The notes under the pieces were generated by a model that was not told the DNA's origin, ran no database searches, and saw only the letters and a list, made by a program, of their open reading frames with translations. This document shows, in pieces, positions 50,494 through 60,921 of a stretch of 64,000 bases of DNA. The position numbers and the translations under genes are program-made. The stretch is taken from the NCBI GenBank assembly GCA_029216955.1, contig JANAVB010005597.1, positions 45,212,758 through 45,276,757 on the forward strand. The letters run 5' to 3'. Within the stretch, counting starts at the first letter, position 1; the number at the start of each line of letters is the position of its first letter. This stretch comes from Iris pallida. Its lineage: Eukaryota > Streptophyta > Magnoliopsida > Asparagales > Iridaceae.

Positions 50494-50640
50494 TTGTGCA
50501 GGGGATGATGGAGTTTCGGCAGAACTCCGCGAACGGATATATATAGTATTTTATATAAAATATATATATATTTTATATAAAATACTATATATATCCGTTC
50601 GCGGAGTTCTGCCGAAACTCCATCATCCCTTGCACAAATA
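50410..50640. repeat. Three-copy repeat with TA tracts, one copy inverted
   Basis: GATGATGGAGTTTCGGCAGA plus ACTCCGCGAACGGATATATA occurs at about 50412 and 50505, and inverted at about 50591-50630. A (TA)n run of about 40 bases separates the first two. An AT palindrome (TATTTTATATAAAATATATA) separates the second and third, so copies two and three form a near-perfect hairpin. Confidence 0.85.
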
Positions 50641-50649
50641 TATATATAT

Positions 50650-51606
50650 AACGTGCAACTTATGATGCACACCAGTGATTTTGCAGAAACCTCATAGCAA
50701 GGATCATTTTCTACAATTTAGTACTAGCCAAAAGCTACAACCTTAAAATACACACTGTTTCACTATACGTACACAAACTCCTGCGCTAAACATTCTAAAC
50801 AATATGGACTATTTATATAAATTTTAGTACAACAACACCAATAAACACCAACGTCCACGTACACCAGTGAAGTTTAGCGTGTACAACAACAATAATAGAC
50901 ACCAAACTATGACCAGACCCCGTGTGCACCATATATACAACAACAAAGTCCTTATGCTAATTTTTTGGGTTGGATGTTTGAATACATCATATCTTATGCA
51001 ACATTAATAAATAAAAAAATAATTTCGTTACCGCTTCTAACATTGTCGTTAGCCATAACTCTAACCCAAGGTATTTCATTAACTACTATATTATTCTTTA
51101 GGAACATTTGTTGATTTGTAATTGTGTTGTACATGTTATACTTTTCAAGAATACGCTCTGGTTCTATTTATTTTCTTTATTGTATTAAAGATTCTTCCAT
51201 TTTATTATTTTGTTATTTTCCAGTAAAAATATGGAAAAATAGTGACAAAAATTTCATCGCTATATGAGCATTTTTTGCCGCTAAACAATTAATAATAGTG
51301 ACGAAAACGACCATAATTTTTTGTCGTTATCGTTCGTTGTTTATTTTTCGATCAACGACCAAAATTCAGTTACTTACTGCCTAATGACGGAATTATCTGT
51401 TCGTTGTTTATTTTTGTCGCTATCTGTTCATTGTCTATTTTTCTTATTCGTCTTACTCCATCACTATATCGCGGTTGTGCTGTCGCTAGTCCGTCGCTAG
51501 ATAGATAACTATCTTTTTCTCCATATTATTTTTTAATTATCCAAAACGTCAATCCATAAAGCATATTTAATTGTAAAGATCTATTAATATGTGAATAAAA
51601 ATCTTT

Positions 51607-51609
<3 letters not shown>
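50650..51609. other. AT-rich intergenic stretch with a GTCGCTA-rich patch
   Basis: No gene is seen. From 51240 to 51505 short words such as TAGTGACGAAAAC, GTCGTTATCG and CCGTCGCTAG recur in both senses. They resemble subterminal repeats of another CACTA-type element, but I find no terminal CACTA motif with a TSD, so this is only a suggestion. Confidence 0.4.

Positions 51610-51676
<67 letters not shown>
51610..51676. repeat. (TA)n(GA)n compound microsatellite
   Basis: Alternating TA runs directly into GA units, 3' of the first PR-1 gene. Confidence 0.95.
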
Positions 51677-51678
<2 letters not shown>

Positions 51679-51689
51679 AATTACAGTCT

Positions 51690-51765
51690 ACTAATACCGT
51701 TTCATGTTCAGCATGAACATATTTATTGTGCAAAGCATCATCTGGCATGGATCATCCTATGATCT
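51690..51765 (-). other. Conserved 3' flank shared by both PR-1 genes
   Basis: Words such as TTCATGTTCARCATGAACAT and GTGCAAAGCATCATCTGG occur here and at 54955-55030, at the same distance after each PR-1 stop. On the minus strand AATAAA (51727-51722) is a candidate poly(A) signal about 75 bases after the stop of the first gene. The CATGTTCARCATGAACATG palindrome could fold in the transcript. Confidence 0.75.
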
Positions 51766-51802
51766 CAGCTCTTATTCCCAATTTACTGGTGTAAATTAAA
51801 GC

Positions 51803-52297
51803 TTAATAAGGACGTTGACCAACATAGTTTCCCGGGGGATTATAGCTGCAAATTATGAAGATTGCACCGCTGTTGCAAATCACCCGGGCGCACCCAATGT
51901 TGACGGAGTTCCGCCACACCACCTGCGTGTAGTGGCCGCAGACCTTGCCCGCAGCGCAAGTGTTGCTGTTGTAGTTGTAGTACTGCTTCTCCGACACCCA
52001 GCTGTTCACCGCGTCGGCAGCGTCGAACGGCTTGCCGTAGCCCCAGAAGAGGTTCTCCCCGTACGGACCGCCGGAATGGACCAACTGGCAGTCCCCGACC
52101 CGCTGATCCGCGTAGTTCTTCGCGTACGCCTCCAGCGTCGTGTCCCACGACACAGGCCCGACGCCTACGGCTGAACGCGCGGAGTTGTGGAGGTCCACAA
52201 AGTCTTGCGGTGAGTTCTGGGCGTCAGCGAGTCGGGTTAGGGTTAGGGCTGTAAGGAATAAGAAGAGGAAGGCTGAAGCTAGGTTGGATGACCCCAT
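51803..52297 (-). CDS. PR-1: Pathogenesis-related protein 1 (CAP superfamily), copy a
   Basis: A secreted 164-residue CAP-domain protein. PR-1 proteins accumulate in the apoplast in salicylate-linked defence, bind sterols and inhibit some oomycetes. I start at ATG 52297; the open frame extends six codons further but has no ATG there. Residues 1-26 form a signal peptide ending LADA, giving a 138-residue mature chain beginning QNSPQDF. The CAP tetrad is present: H74, E81 (GENLFWG), E103 and H122 (GHYTQVVW). Six cysteines are present: C70, C114, C120, C136, C141 and C150. The last eleven residues, [11 protein letters not shown] after CSYN, fit the CAPE signal peptide and its cleavage site. There is no intron, as usual for PR-1. 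The neighbour at 55074-55556 is its tandem duplicate. Nothing suggests loss of function. Confidence 0.96.
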   Translation of the reverse strand: MGSSNLASAFLFLFLTALTLTRLADAQNSPQDFVDLHNSARSAVGVGPVSWDTTLEAYAKNYADQRVGDCQLVHSGGPYGENLFWGYGKPFDAADAVNSWVSEKQYYNYNSNTCAAGKVCGHYTQVVWRNSVNIGCARVICNSGAIFIICSYNPPGNYVGQRPY

Positions 52298-52357
52298 GTT
52301 GCTGATTGTTGGCAATTAGCTATTTTTTTGTGGAGGATAAAGGCTTGCAATTGGGGT

Positions 52358-52365
52358 ACTTATAG
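52358..52365 (-). promoter_or_regulatory. Candidate TATA box of PR-1 copy a
   Basis: On the minus strand CTATAAGT lies about 60 bases before the ATG, with a transcription start expected roughly 30 bases downstream. A TTGACAG word, close to the W-box core TTGAC, lies further up at 52420-52426. The same word precedes the second PR-1 gene (55700-55706). Confidence 0.5.
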
Positions 52366-53685
52366 GTGTTAATGATGGCTTCGATAGTCTCAAATTTGGT
52401 CACTCCATGTTACTTGTGTCTGTCAAGAGACTGGTTAGCAACCACTCGAATAAAACTCGTATTATCCACAAATTATTTTTGTATATTTCAGAAACTTATA
52501 CTACTTGGATACTTTTGAAAGATTCGATTTAGTACGTAGATTTTAAGCATACAAAATTTTATACGGGTTCCGTAAAAATTATTAAAAAGTTTGGCCAAAA
52601 TAAAATAAAATAATGGAAACCTGTTCAATTAACCAAATTTTAGAAGATATTTAAGAATGTCAAGCTTTTAGTCTCAATATTTTCATTTTAAAAATATTTG
52701 ACTGAATTTTTTAACGTATTTTATTTGTACTCAACTAGTTTATACTTGTATTTTTGCCGTCCCAAATTTTTTCGGTTTTTCGAATTGCTAACAAGGGTAA
52801 GAGTGGCTTTGGGAGTTCTTTGAAGCAACTAGAAACCTGGACTTTGCTGAAATGAAAAGGACCTTGATATATTGATTAATTATCACCATCGCATATTTTT
52901 CCACATTTATCCGCGTCAGATTAGGGTGAGTAAGTAACGTGTGCCAAATGAAATAATAGTAACATAGACTTGAGTTTGTCGTATAATTTGGGTTAGAAGA
53001 AAAGCTTTCAGATCACACGCGGGCGGCGGACATACGAGAAATAATCAGGAATATAACTAGTCTTAGTCCCTTCAAAGGATTTAATTTCTATAAACACGCG
53101 CGTGGAAATTTAAACGCCATTGACGGGACGGACGGACGAGGTCCACCGTCCACAAGCACACATCCGTTATACACACAAGTGACGAACCGTAGATATGGAT
53201 TATCTGATCTCACTCTGTTTATGATTTGGTGTTGTACATATATAATTGGTTGTCCATTGAACATATGACAGTGATTCTGGAAACAACATATAAATAAGTT
53301 TTTTTTTTTTTTTTTTGTAAGATCCATTAAAAGATAACTACATGTATGGAGTACATAGAAAAAAACTTTCAATATTTATAAGAATTTATATTTGATATAT
53401 AGTTGAAAGTACACCGACGGTTGCGAATAATTGTCATGTGTCCATTAATTACCAAACTTTCATTGATGGCACCAAGTCATAGATACAGAGACAGCCAACT
53501 ATTACTTCTTCGAACTTTTTAACTTATTTGTAAATGGACGATAGAAGTTTCAGGATTTTTGTGGATTAAGGGTTCTAGAAAGATCAGTTTCTTGTGGCAC
53601 GATCAACTCCTTCTTGGCTTTCGTCAAGATGATTTCTTGAACCTAAGGTTGTGATTTCAATAATAGTAAGAAAATGAGAGGGGGG
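52366..53685. other. Intergenic region upstream of PR-1 copy a
   Basis: AT-rich, no gene recognised. A poly-T run lies at about 53300-53316. This holds the upstream region of the first PR-1 gene. Confidence 0.5.
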
Positions 53686-54642
53686 ATTAGAACCTAGGTG
53701 ATACTATGTCCAGATATAGGATTTCTTAACCTATATATGGAGACTAAGGGGAGTTGCTCATGGATGCTCACACAGAGATTCAAGGAGACAAATCCATAAA
53801 TTTTACGAGAACGATCATTGATTTGCTTGTAGGCTTGCTTTCGAGACAATCTGAAGCGAATATATGTTTGAGGCGTCGTCTTTTTCGTTTAGGGGGATCA
53901 TTACAGGATTTGCGAGTGATTTTAATTGTAATATTCGTCTTCTTGTTTGAGATTTGTGAGGGGTTGAACTTGGGAACAAAGAGTTCAATATATTTGTATT
54001 CAATCTTGTACTTTTGAATTACATAGAATGAGATTTGTTTAGGCGACATAGTCATCGAACTTATACGGTGTCTTGGTGCTTGTGTGAGATTGTGGTTTGT
54101 GATCTTTAGGTGGGTTGGTAAAAAAATTGCGATATTTTTAAACCAACACGCTCCTTTGTAACATTAGTAAAAGTTGTATTCTTATTTAACACTTCAAATC
54201 ACGTTCGTTTCGGCTGACTAATAATTCTAGTGGCTCCATTAGCTGCTATATTGTCGATACTCTTTACAGAAACATCTATTAGAACCTAGGTGATGTCAAC
54301 ATGAGATATAGGATTTCTTAACCTATATATGGAGATTAAGGAGAGTTTTAACATATTTATATTCAATCTTGTACTTTTGAATTACATTGATTGGGATTTG
54401 TCTAGGTGATATAGTCATGGAACTCATACGGTGTCTTTGTGCTTGCGTGAGACTGTGGTTCGTCATCTTCAGGTGGGTTAGTAAAAAAATTGCAATATTT
54501 TTCGACCAACACGTTCCACTGTAACAATATGAGCAAAAGTTGTATTCTTCTTTAACATTTCAAATCACGTTCGTTTTGCCTTACTAATAATTCTAGTGGC
54601 CCCATTAGTTGCTATATATAGTTTCTCCTTACATAAACATCT
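53686..54642. repeat. Direct tandem duplication, non-coding
   Basis: The unit beginning ATTAGAACCTAGGTGAT at 53686 is followed immediately by a second copy beginning at 54278. Shared words include ATATAGGATTTCTTAACCTA, TTCAATCTTGTACTTTTGAA and CTTCAAATCACGTTCGTTT. The second copy lacks about 220 bases near its start. Identity is about 85 percent by eye. Open frames inside it are short and differ between copies. Confidence 0.8.
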
Positions 54643-55073
54643 ATTTTGCACATGTCTAAACCTACGTCAATTTATTTAACTTGTTCTCGATTGACACGTC
54701 TAATTTTTTAGTGTTACATTTTGTTTCTTATTATATACTTTAATGTATTATCATCATCCATTTTAGTATTTTTATTTCAGCTACAGTAACTTTAGACATT
54801 TATATATTGTTTTCTAATTAATTGCCCAACACTAAGATTTTGTGAAGCATGGTTGGTATTAAAATTGCAATATTAATATAGAGAATAAAATTCCTTATCA
54901 TATAGATATAAAAATATGTGTATTCTTAGAGAAAACAAATACAGTCTACCAATTTCGATTCATGTTCAACATGAACATAGCTTATATATATGTTGTGCAA
55001 AGCATCATCTGGCCATGGATCATCCTATCCGGCTCTTATTCTAAAGTTATTGGTGTAAGCTTCAAGAAAATAA
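54643..55073. other. Intergenic, downstream of PR-1 copy b
   Basis: AT-rich. The part 54955-55030 repeats the 3' flank of PR-1 copy a. Nothing else is recognised. Confidence 0.5.
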
Positions 55074-55556
55074 CTAATATGGACGTTGACCATTGTAGTT
55101 TCCCGGGGGGCTATAGCTGCAAATGATGAAGATTGCACCGCTGTTGCAAGTCACCCGTGCGCATCCGATGTTCACGGAGTTCGCCCACACCACCTGCGTG
55201 TAGTGGCCGCATACGTGGCCGGACACGCAGGTGTTGCTGCCGTAGTTGTAGTACTGCTTCTCCGCCACCCAGGAGTTCACCGCGGACGTCGCATTGTACG
55301 CCATGCCGTAGCCCCAGAAGAGGTTCTCCCCGTAGGGCCCCCCGGAGTGGACCAGCTGGCAGTCGGCCACCCGCTGGTTGGCATAGTTCTGCGCGTACGC
55401 CTCCAAGGTCGTGTTCCACGACACCGGGCCGACCAGGACGGCGGTGCGTGCCGAGTTGTGGACGTTCACGTAGTCCACCGGGGAGTTCTGGGCGTAGATT
55501 AGGGTTAGGGTTGCAAGGAAGAGGAGGAGGGTTGAAGCTAGGTTGAATGACACCAT
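55074..55556 (-). CDS. PR-1: Pathogenesis-related protein 1 (CAP superfamily), copy b
   Basis: A 160-residue secreted PR-1, clearly a duplicate of the gene at 51803-52297 with the same length after the signal peptide. I start at ATG 55556; the open frame runs nine codons further upstream through an AAC repeat with no ATG. Residues 1-22 are a signal peptide ending IYA, and the mature chain starts QNSPVDY. The CAP tetrad is H70, E77, E99 and H118, and six cysteines are conserved. The C-terminus [15 protein letters not shown] again fits a CAPE peptide, with N for V at its sixth position. The coding region is much more GC-rich than its surroundings and gives long antisense open frames that are not genes. 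The gene is intronless and appears functional. Confidence 0.96.
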   Translation of the reverse strand: MVSFNLASTLLLFLATLTLIYAQNSPVDYVNVHNSARTAVLVGPVSWNTTLEAYAQNYANQRVADCQLVHSGGPYGENLFWGYGMAYNATSAVNSWVAEKQYYNYGSNTCVSGHVCGHYTQVVWANSVNIGCARVTCNSGAIFIICSYSPPGNYNGQRPY

Positions 55557-57105
55557 GTTGTTGTTGTTGTTGTTGCTAATCACAGGAAATTTAATTAGTC
55601 TCTTTTGTGGAAGATAAGGCTTGTTATTGGAGTACTATTTGTAGGTGATAATGAAGCATTAGGGAGTCTTCTCCTCATTTGCTCACCTGTTGCTTATCGC
55701 TGTCAAAAGTGGCTTTCTATAATCTGAAGGGTTCGACTGAAACCTGGAGTTGAGGGAACGGAATGGCCCTGAATTAGTACGTACTCATTCGATCTCACCA
55801 CTGCATTTTTTTTTTCCACACAAATGTCAATACCAATTGATCAAACTTTACACCTGCGAGTACTTCAGTATCGATATGTTCCTAAAGTGCTAGTCAATTA
55901 ATTGTGCAGATTGTTGTTAATTATATTATTCGAGTACACAAGTCTCTTTTCTTGAACTAGAATTGTGCAAAATGTTGATGTTTTATATAGTTAGTGGAGG
56001 ATGAATCCAAGATTAGTAAGCAACATGCATGTGTCAATAATATAAGGAACGTATATTCCTTTACGTGCATGTGCGTGGTAACTGGTAATAGCTTGACGGT
56101 CTATGCTTCAAATATCAACTTTAAGAAACCATTGACATCCAGTGCATCAGAAACCATAATACTGTTAGGGTGTGTTTGATAACCGGTATTAGAGCTTGAA
56201 AGTGCAAATCTTTTGGATTTGGGCCAAAGGATTTGAAATTCTTGGTTGTGGAGTAAAATTGACCGGATTTGGAAAAATGAAAGGAACTGCAGTTCCTGTT
56301 CCCTTATAAGTTACTCCCATAATCACATTTCCAATTCCTCTGTATAGAATAGGATGTGGGCTATTTTGTATTTTTTTAGTAAATTAATTATATAATATTA
56401 GATGATTATACTAAACTTATTACTTAATAACTGTTAGCAATTAAAAAAAACTGTTATTAGACTAACAAATAACTAATTTAAAAAAATAATTAATATTTTT
56501 ATTCTTAATTATTGTTAGCTGTTAGTAAATACTTTTTTTTTATTCTTAATTTTTACTTAGTTTTTGACTTATGCAGCATGGCCATGACTAAATATTTGAT
56601 TTTTTTTTATACGTGTTCGACACGACAAATTTTTGGTGTGTCCGTACTATCTAGATTTGGACTTAATATATTTGAATGATCCAATTATTAGTAATTAATT
56701 AGTAAATTAGGATAGTTTATTATTATATAATTAGAAAATTAATTATTATTTTAATTTATTTAACTAATTATTTAAATTATTAAATTGTTATATGTGTTGA
56801 TTATAATTTACTATTATTATAATATACTCTTCCACTTTCCACTTCTCACTTTCTTATCTCAACCAAACACATTTGTGTGCTATCCCATTTTTCAGTTTTT
56901 ACTTTGCTATCTCAAACAAACGCATTTTGTCCCCTACTATAGGACAAGAAAGTTGATGGATTCATACATAAAATTCATCCTTGAACTAGTCTACGTTATC
57001 ATTGAGAAAAAGAGTGAATATAGATTTAAATTGAATAAGTAAAATTACAAGTGTTCATTTTGCAAGGGGTATAGTTACTTAATTAAAGAAAGCCTAATGT
57101 TCAAT
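55557..57105. other. Intergenic region upstream of PR-1 copy b
   Basis: The first 100 bases resemble the leader of copy a (GGAAGATAAGGCTTG against GGAGGATAAAGGCTTG). TTGACAG is at 55700-55706. A clear TATA is not seen; ACAAATAGTA near 55633-55642 occupies the homologous place. From 56170 the sequence is AT-rich with poly-A and poly-T runs and no gene. Confidence 0.5.
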
Positions 57106-57114
57106 ATTTGTGAG

Positions 57115-57859
57115 GGGTGCGGCTATACACACCCTACTAGTTACTAAGCACATCCCATTTTTTGGTTGTTTTCCTATTCTATCCCTCCCCATTTAGCACA
57201 CCTCCCATTCCCCCCTCCCGACACCTCCCTTCCGCCTCCACCGGCCCCGCCTCCCCTCCTCCTGCCGACCCCTCCTCCTCCTCCTCCCTCCCGCCGACTC
57301 CTCCTCCTCCCTCCTCCCGCTGACCCCTCCTCCTCCCCTCCTCCTCCTCCCCCCTCACGACCCCTCCTGACCGCCTCCACCAGCCCCGCCTCCCCTCCTC
57401 CTCCTCCTCCCGCCGACCCCTCCTCCTCCTCCTCCTCTCTCCTCCCGCCGACCCCTCCTCCTCCTCCTCCAGCCGACCCCTCCTCCTCCCGCCTCTCCCT
57501 CCTCCGGCGAGGACGAGGCTCCCGCGGAGGAGCAGGACGACCTCGGAGCGCGCGGGTGGGAGTGGAGGGGACGAGGCCGTGCGGGGCAAGGGAGAGGAGG
57601 TGTCGGCAGGAGGAGGAGGAGGGGTCGGCTGGAGGAAGAGGAGGAGGGGTCGGCGGGAGGAGGAGGAGGAGGGGTCAGTTGGAGGCGGACCGGTGGAGGC
57701 GGTCGGGAGGGGTCGGGAGGGGGAATGGGGGGTGTGCTAAGTGTGTGTGGTGGTGGGGGGGGGGGGGGGGGGGGGGGGGGGGCGGGGCGGATAGAATAGA
57801 AAAAAGAAAAGAAAATTTGGGTGTGCTTAGTAACTAGTGGGGTGTGTATAGCTGCAACC
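57115..57859. mobile_element. Mutator-like foldback element with GC-rich core, 9 bp TSD
   Basis: Termini GGGTGCGGCTATACACACCC and the inverse of GGTGTGTATAGCTGCAACC pair, and the arms continue through ACTAGTTACTAAGCACA. The 9 bp repeat ATTTGTGAG flanks it (57106-57114 and 57860-57868), the size made by Mutator-like transposases. The inner arms are CCTCCTCC-rich on the left and GGAGGAGG-rich on the right, so most of the element is one imperfect hairpin. Long open frames in all phases are caused by the CTC/GAG repeats. A run of about 30 G bases with a single C lies at about 57755-57787. Confidence 0.8.
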
Positions 57860-57868
57860 ATTTGTGAG

Positions 57869-58007
57869 GGGTTGATGGAAATTTAAGTGTACATTTTAAA
57901 AGAATTTGAGTGCTCACTTGTGAGGGGTTGAGATACTAATGGGAGCCCCTAAGCTCTTTAGGAAGCTGTGTACTCATTTGCTAGGGATCAAACTACTCAA
58001 GTACTGT
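57869..58007. other. Short intergenic stretch
   Basis: The word TTTGTGAGGGGTTGA recurs here (57861 and 57917) and near 57107. Nothing else is seen. Confidence 0.4.
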
Positions 58008-59300
58008 AATGTTTGTTAGACAAGATGACAGCTCAACTACCTATAGTCGATCATTTAAGACTATAATCGAGAGTGGAAAGGTTGCATATTAATGTTGTGA
58101 TTTTTGATAATTCACCTTTTTATTGGATTTTTAAAGTGGCTTCTTTATACCAAAGTCTAGAGAAGACTCAAGATGTGGACTCTTATTAATGAAAGCGATA
58201 TATTATTGCTACAAAAAATATGGCGTGGTGGGCTTCGATCGACAAGTCATCTCAATTTCATTTGAGAGTTTGTTTCACGTGTCTGGGTCCTTTTTCCTTT
58301 GTTCGGAACTTTTTTTCTTTGTTCGGGACTTTTCTCTTTTCTCCGTGTACTTGGTTAATTCTTGTTTCGTTAATTAACATTGTATATAGATTATAAACTA
58401 ACGATCTATGCAGGGCCGGCCCTAAGTTAATGGGGACCCTAGACAAATTTTTAAAATGGGGCCCATATATAATATAAAAAATTGAACTAAAAAATGATAC
58501 AGCCAAGGCTAGAACATAGGACCTCTTGTGTACAAATATAACAAACTACCACTACACCACAAATGTTTTATGATAAAAGAGGATCATATTATATAGTAGT
58601 TCTATTTTCAATATAAGATTACTAATATATATATACATTTAAATTAATTTTTTTTAGGCTCCCAAATTTCATGGGGTCCTGGACGGTCGCCCTGGCCGCC
58701 CTGGGCCAGGGCCGGCCCTGGATCTATGTATCAAAAGTACACAAACAAAACTTGTTTAGCTACAAAACTTGTTTAGCTTCGAGGTAATAGAATTTTCTCC
58801 TGCATACGATCTGTTGAGACACAGCCGTTTGAAGAATTTCACGAGCGAAAACTAGTTGTTCTCTATCCCGAACCGAAAATCCTTACTTGAGAGAGAATTT
58901 TTTTTTTTTTTTTTACTAACGAAAATATCCTACTACCTATAAGCAGAAGACCGGACGATCCAACTATATGCCAACAATCATTAATAATACATTTTTTTCA
59001 ATCACATATATAGGCCATATGAGAAATAATCAGGATATGGTCTATGAATAATCGGTCTTTAATTCAAAGAATTTATATTCTATGAACGTAAGAGGAACTT
59101 TAGACTCCAAAGTACACCTCGCCCTATCGTATTTTCGACAGTCGGGTTCTAATAGTTCCACAGGTTGTATGAAATAATTGTCCTAATCGAAAATTGCATC
59201 CCAGAAATTTTCAACCAATATATTCATTGATTTTTCGTAATATGCCGATCGAGTTTCACTTGCGGTTACGTAGCGCACACGTCCATAACTTGATTTTATG
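58008..59300. repeat. Dispersed repeat R, copy 3, interrupted by a hAT MITE
   Basis: It matches copy 1 (47998 on) and copy 2 (49590 on) from GTTTGTTAGACAAGATGACA to TGCCGATCGAGTTTCACTTG. The insertion at 58411-58720 is absent from the other two copies. That gives an empty site and shows the MITE arrived after the repeat spread. Confidence 0.75.
58411..58720. mobile_element. hAT-type MITE, 8 bp TSD GATCTATG
   Basis: 310 bases with CAGGGCCGGCCCT at the left and its inverse AGGGCCGGCCCTG at the right. GATCTATG lies on both sides (58403-58410 and 58721-58728). The 8 bp duplication and the ends fit the hAT superfamily. The empty site is seen in repeat R copy 1 near 48402. It has no coding capacity. 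Confidence 0.93.
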
Positions 59301-59458
59301 TATGCAAAAGTAGCTATCATTGAAAACGTGACAGTCCTTCTTGCAATCGGAACGTCCAATGAAATATACATTCATAGTATTTGGTAATATAGCATGTGGA
59401 TGTAAAAGAAATTAAAGGTAGCTCTAATCTATACTACTACTATATAATTGAAAAGTTC

Positions 59459-59656
59459 ACTTCTTCACCGGAAAATTTTTCTTTTCATTATATATTTTTG
59501 CATATATTTATCTATTAATATTATATTTGAAGGAATGACAACGTTCATGAATGATATTCTTAATAATATATTGAGTGACTTCAGATGTTTAGGAATATAG
59601 TAGAAAAAATTGCTACTTATAATGCATGTGGTGATTGTATATGTACATATTTTCGT

Positions 59657-59732
<76 letters not shown>

Positions 59733-59778
59733 TGTGTGTCTTTATTTTTATATATATATATAAAAAGACACACACACA

Positions 59779-59845
<67 letters not shown>

Positions 59846-60056
59846 TACACAATATATCACTTCTTCACCGGAAAATTTTTCTTTTCATTATATATTTTTG
59901 CATATATTTATCTATTAATATTATATTTGAAGGAATGACAACGTTCATGAATGATATTCTTAATAATATATTGAGTGACTTCAGATGTTTAGGAATATAG
60001 TAGAAAAAATTGCTACTTATAATGCATGTGGTGATTGTATATGTACATATTTTCGT

Positions 60057-60130
<74 letters not shown>
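59459..60130. repeat. Direct duplication of about 270 bp with (TA)n tracts
   Basis: CACTTCTTCACCGGAAAATT through TGTACATATTTTCGTTCTTT followed by TA units occurs at 59458 and again at 59859, a 401 base step with no visible difference. Between them lie long TA runs and an inverted pair, TTTTGTGTGTGTCTTTATTTTT and its inverse. Identical copies next to long TA tracts could be recent slippage or an assembly error. Confidence 0.85.
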
Positions 60131-60135
<5 letters not shown>

Positions 60136-60636
60136 GGTTTTTTAGCCTTTGTTTTGGTTTTTAGTCCCACATCGGCTAGAAAGGAATGTTTATCTCCATA
60201 TATATGAGTCTTTACTCTTTATGGAGATGCACATGTAGTGCACATGGGGTGTGTGCCATGTGGGATTAATTATTAATGGTATAAAGGCTTAATCAACAAT
60301 TAAAAAGCTGTAAGCTTTTTGCTCTTGGAAATTTATTTCCATGGAGCTAAGCTCCGTAGGAGCTTAGCGACTCGGACTCGGACTCGGACTCGGGCTCGGG
60401 CTCGGGCTCGGACTCGGGCTCAAGGGCTCATGAGGCGTAATGTGGCGTTTTGTTGGCGCACTTTGCACTTTGCACTTTGCAGTGTACGCAGCGTACGCAG
60501 TGTGCGTAGAGTGCGTATGTGCTTATGGCTGGCTGCATATTAAAGCGGGAACGGTTGCAGCAGTTGCTGCACTTTCAGAAGTGGTTCAGCCACTACCCTG
60601 AAGTTCAGGCAACTGCTTGGCAACCGTCCCGTGGGC

Positions 60637-60643
60637 TATATAT
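60637..60643 (+). promoter_or_regulatory. LTR TATA box of the Copia element
   Basis: TATATAT lies in a GC-richer surround, 280 bases before an AATAAA signal. This is the usual LTR layout in which transcription starts at R and is polyadenylated in the downstream LTR. Confidence 0.65.
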
Positions 60644-60915
60644 GCAGGTTCTCTCCTCTCTCTGAGAGTTAGAAGCAATCAGAATTCCAGAGAGAAAACT
60701 CTAAGTGTTCTTTAACACAACAGAGTAGTGAGCGTGTTGTTTAACACTAACACTAGTACTTTTTAGTACGCGTGAGTTCTGTTACTTCAAACAGAGAGAG
60801 AAGAGTACAGCCATTGCCAGAGGAGTTCGCCGACTTCCGAGGAGTCAGAAGAGCAGGAGTGTTCCAAGGTTTTCCGTCAACCTTGCTGGTTCCTGGAAGC
60901 TGTTCGCAGAGGGCG

Positions 60916-60921
60916 AATAAA
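60916..60921 (+). terminator. LTR poly(A) signal of the Copia element
   Basis: AATAAA within GGGCGAATAAAGCTTTGAGC, downstream of the TATA box and before U5. Confidence 0.55.

Noticed and set aside
51815..52174. Plus-strand and third-frame ORFs opposite PR-1 copy a
   Set aside because: They are antisense or frame shadows of a GC-rich real gene. The PR-1 frame has signal peptide, CAP residues and cysteines. The same applies to 55086-55546.
57166..57861. Long proline or glycine/arginine-rich ORFs on both strands
   Set aside because: CTC/GAG repeats are stop-free in all frames. The DNA is the core of a foldback element and the ORFs coexist in many phases.
59465..60207. Tyr/Ile repeat ORFs on both strands
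   Set aside because: They are translations of (TA)n microsatellites.
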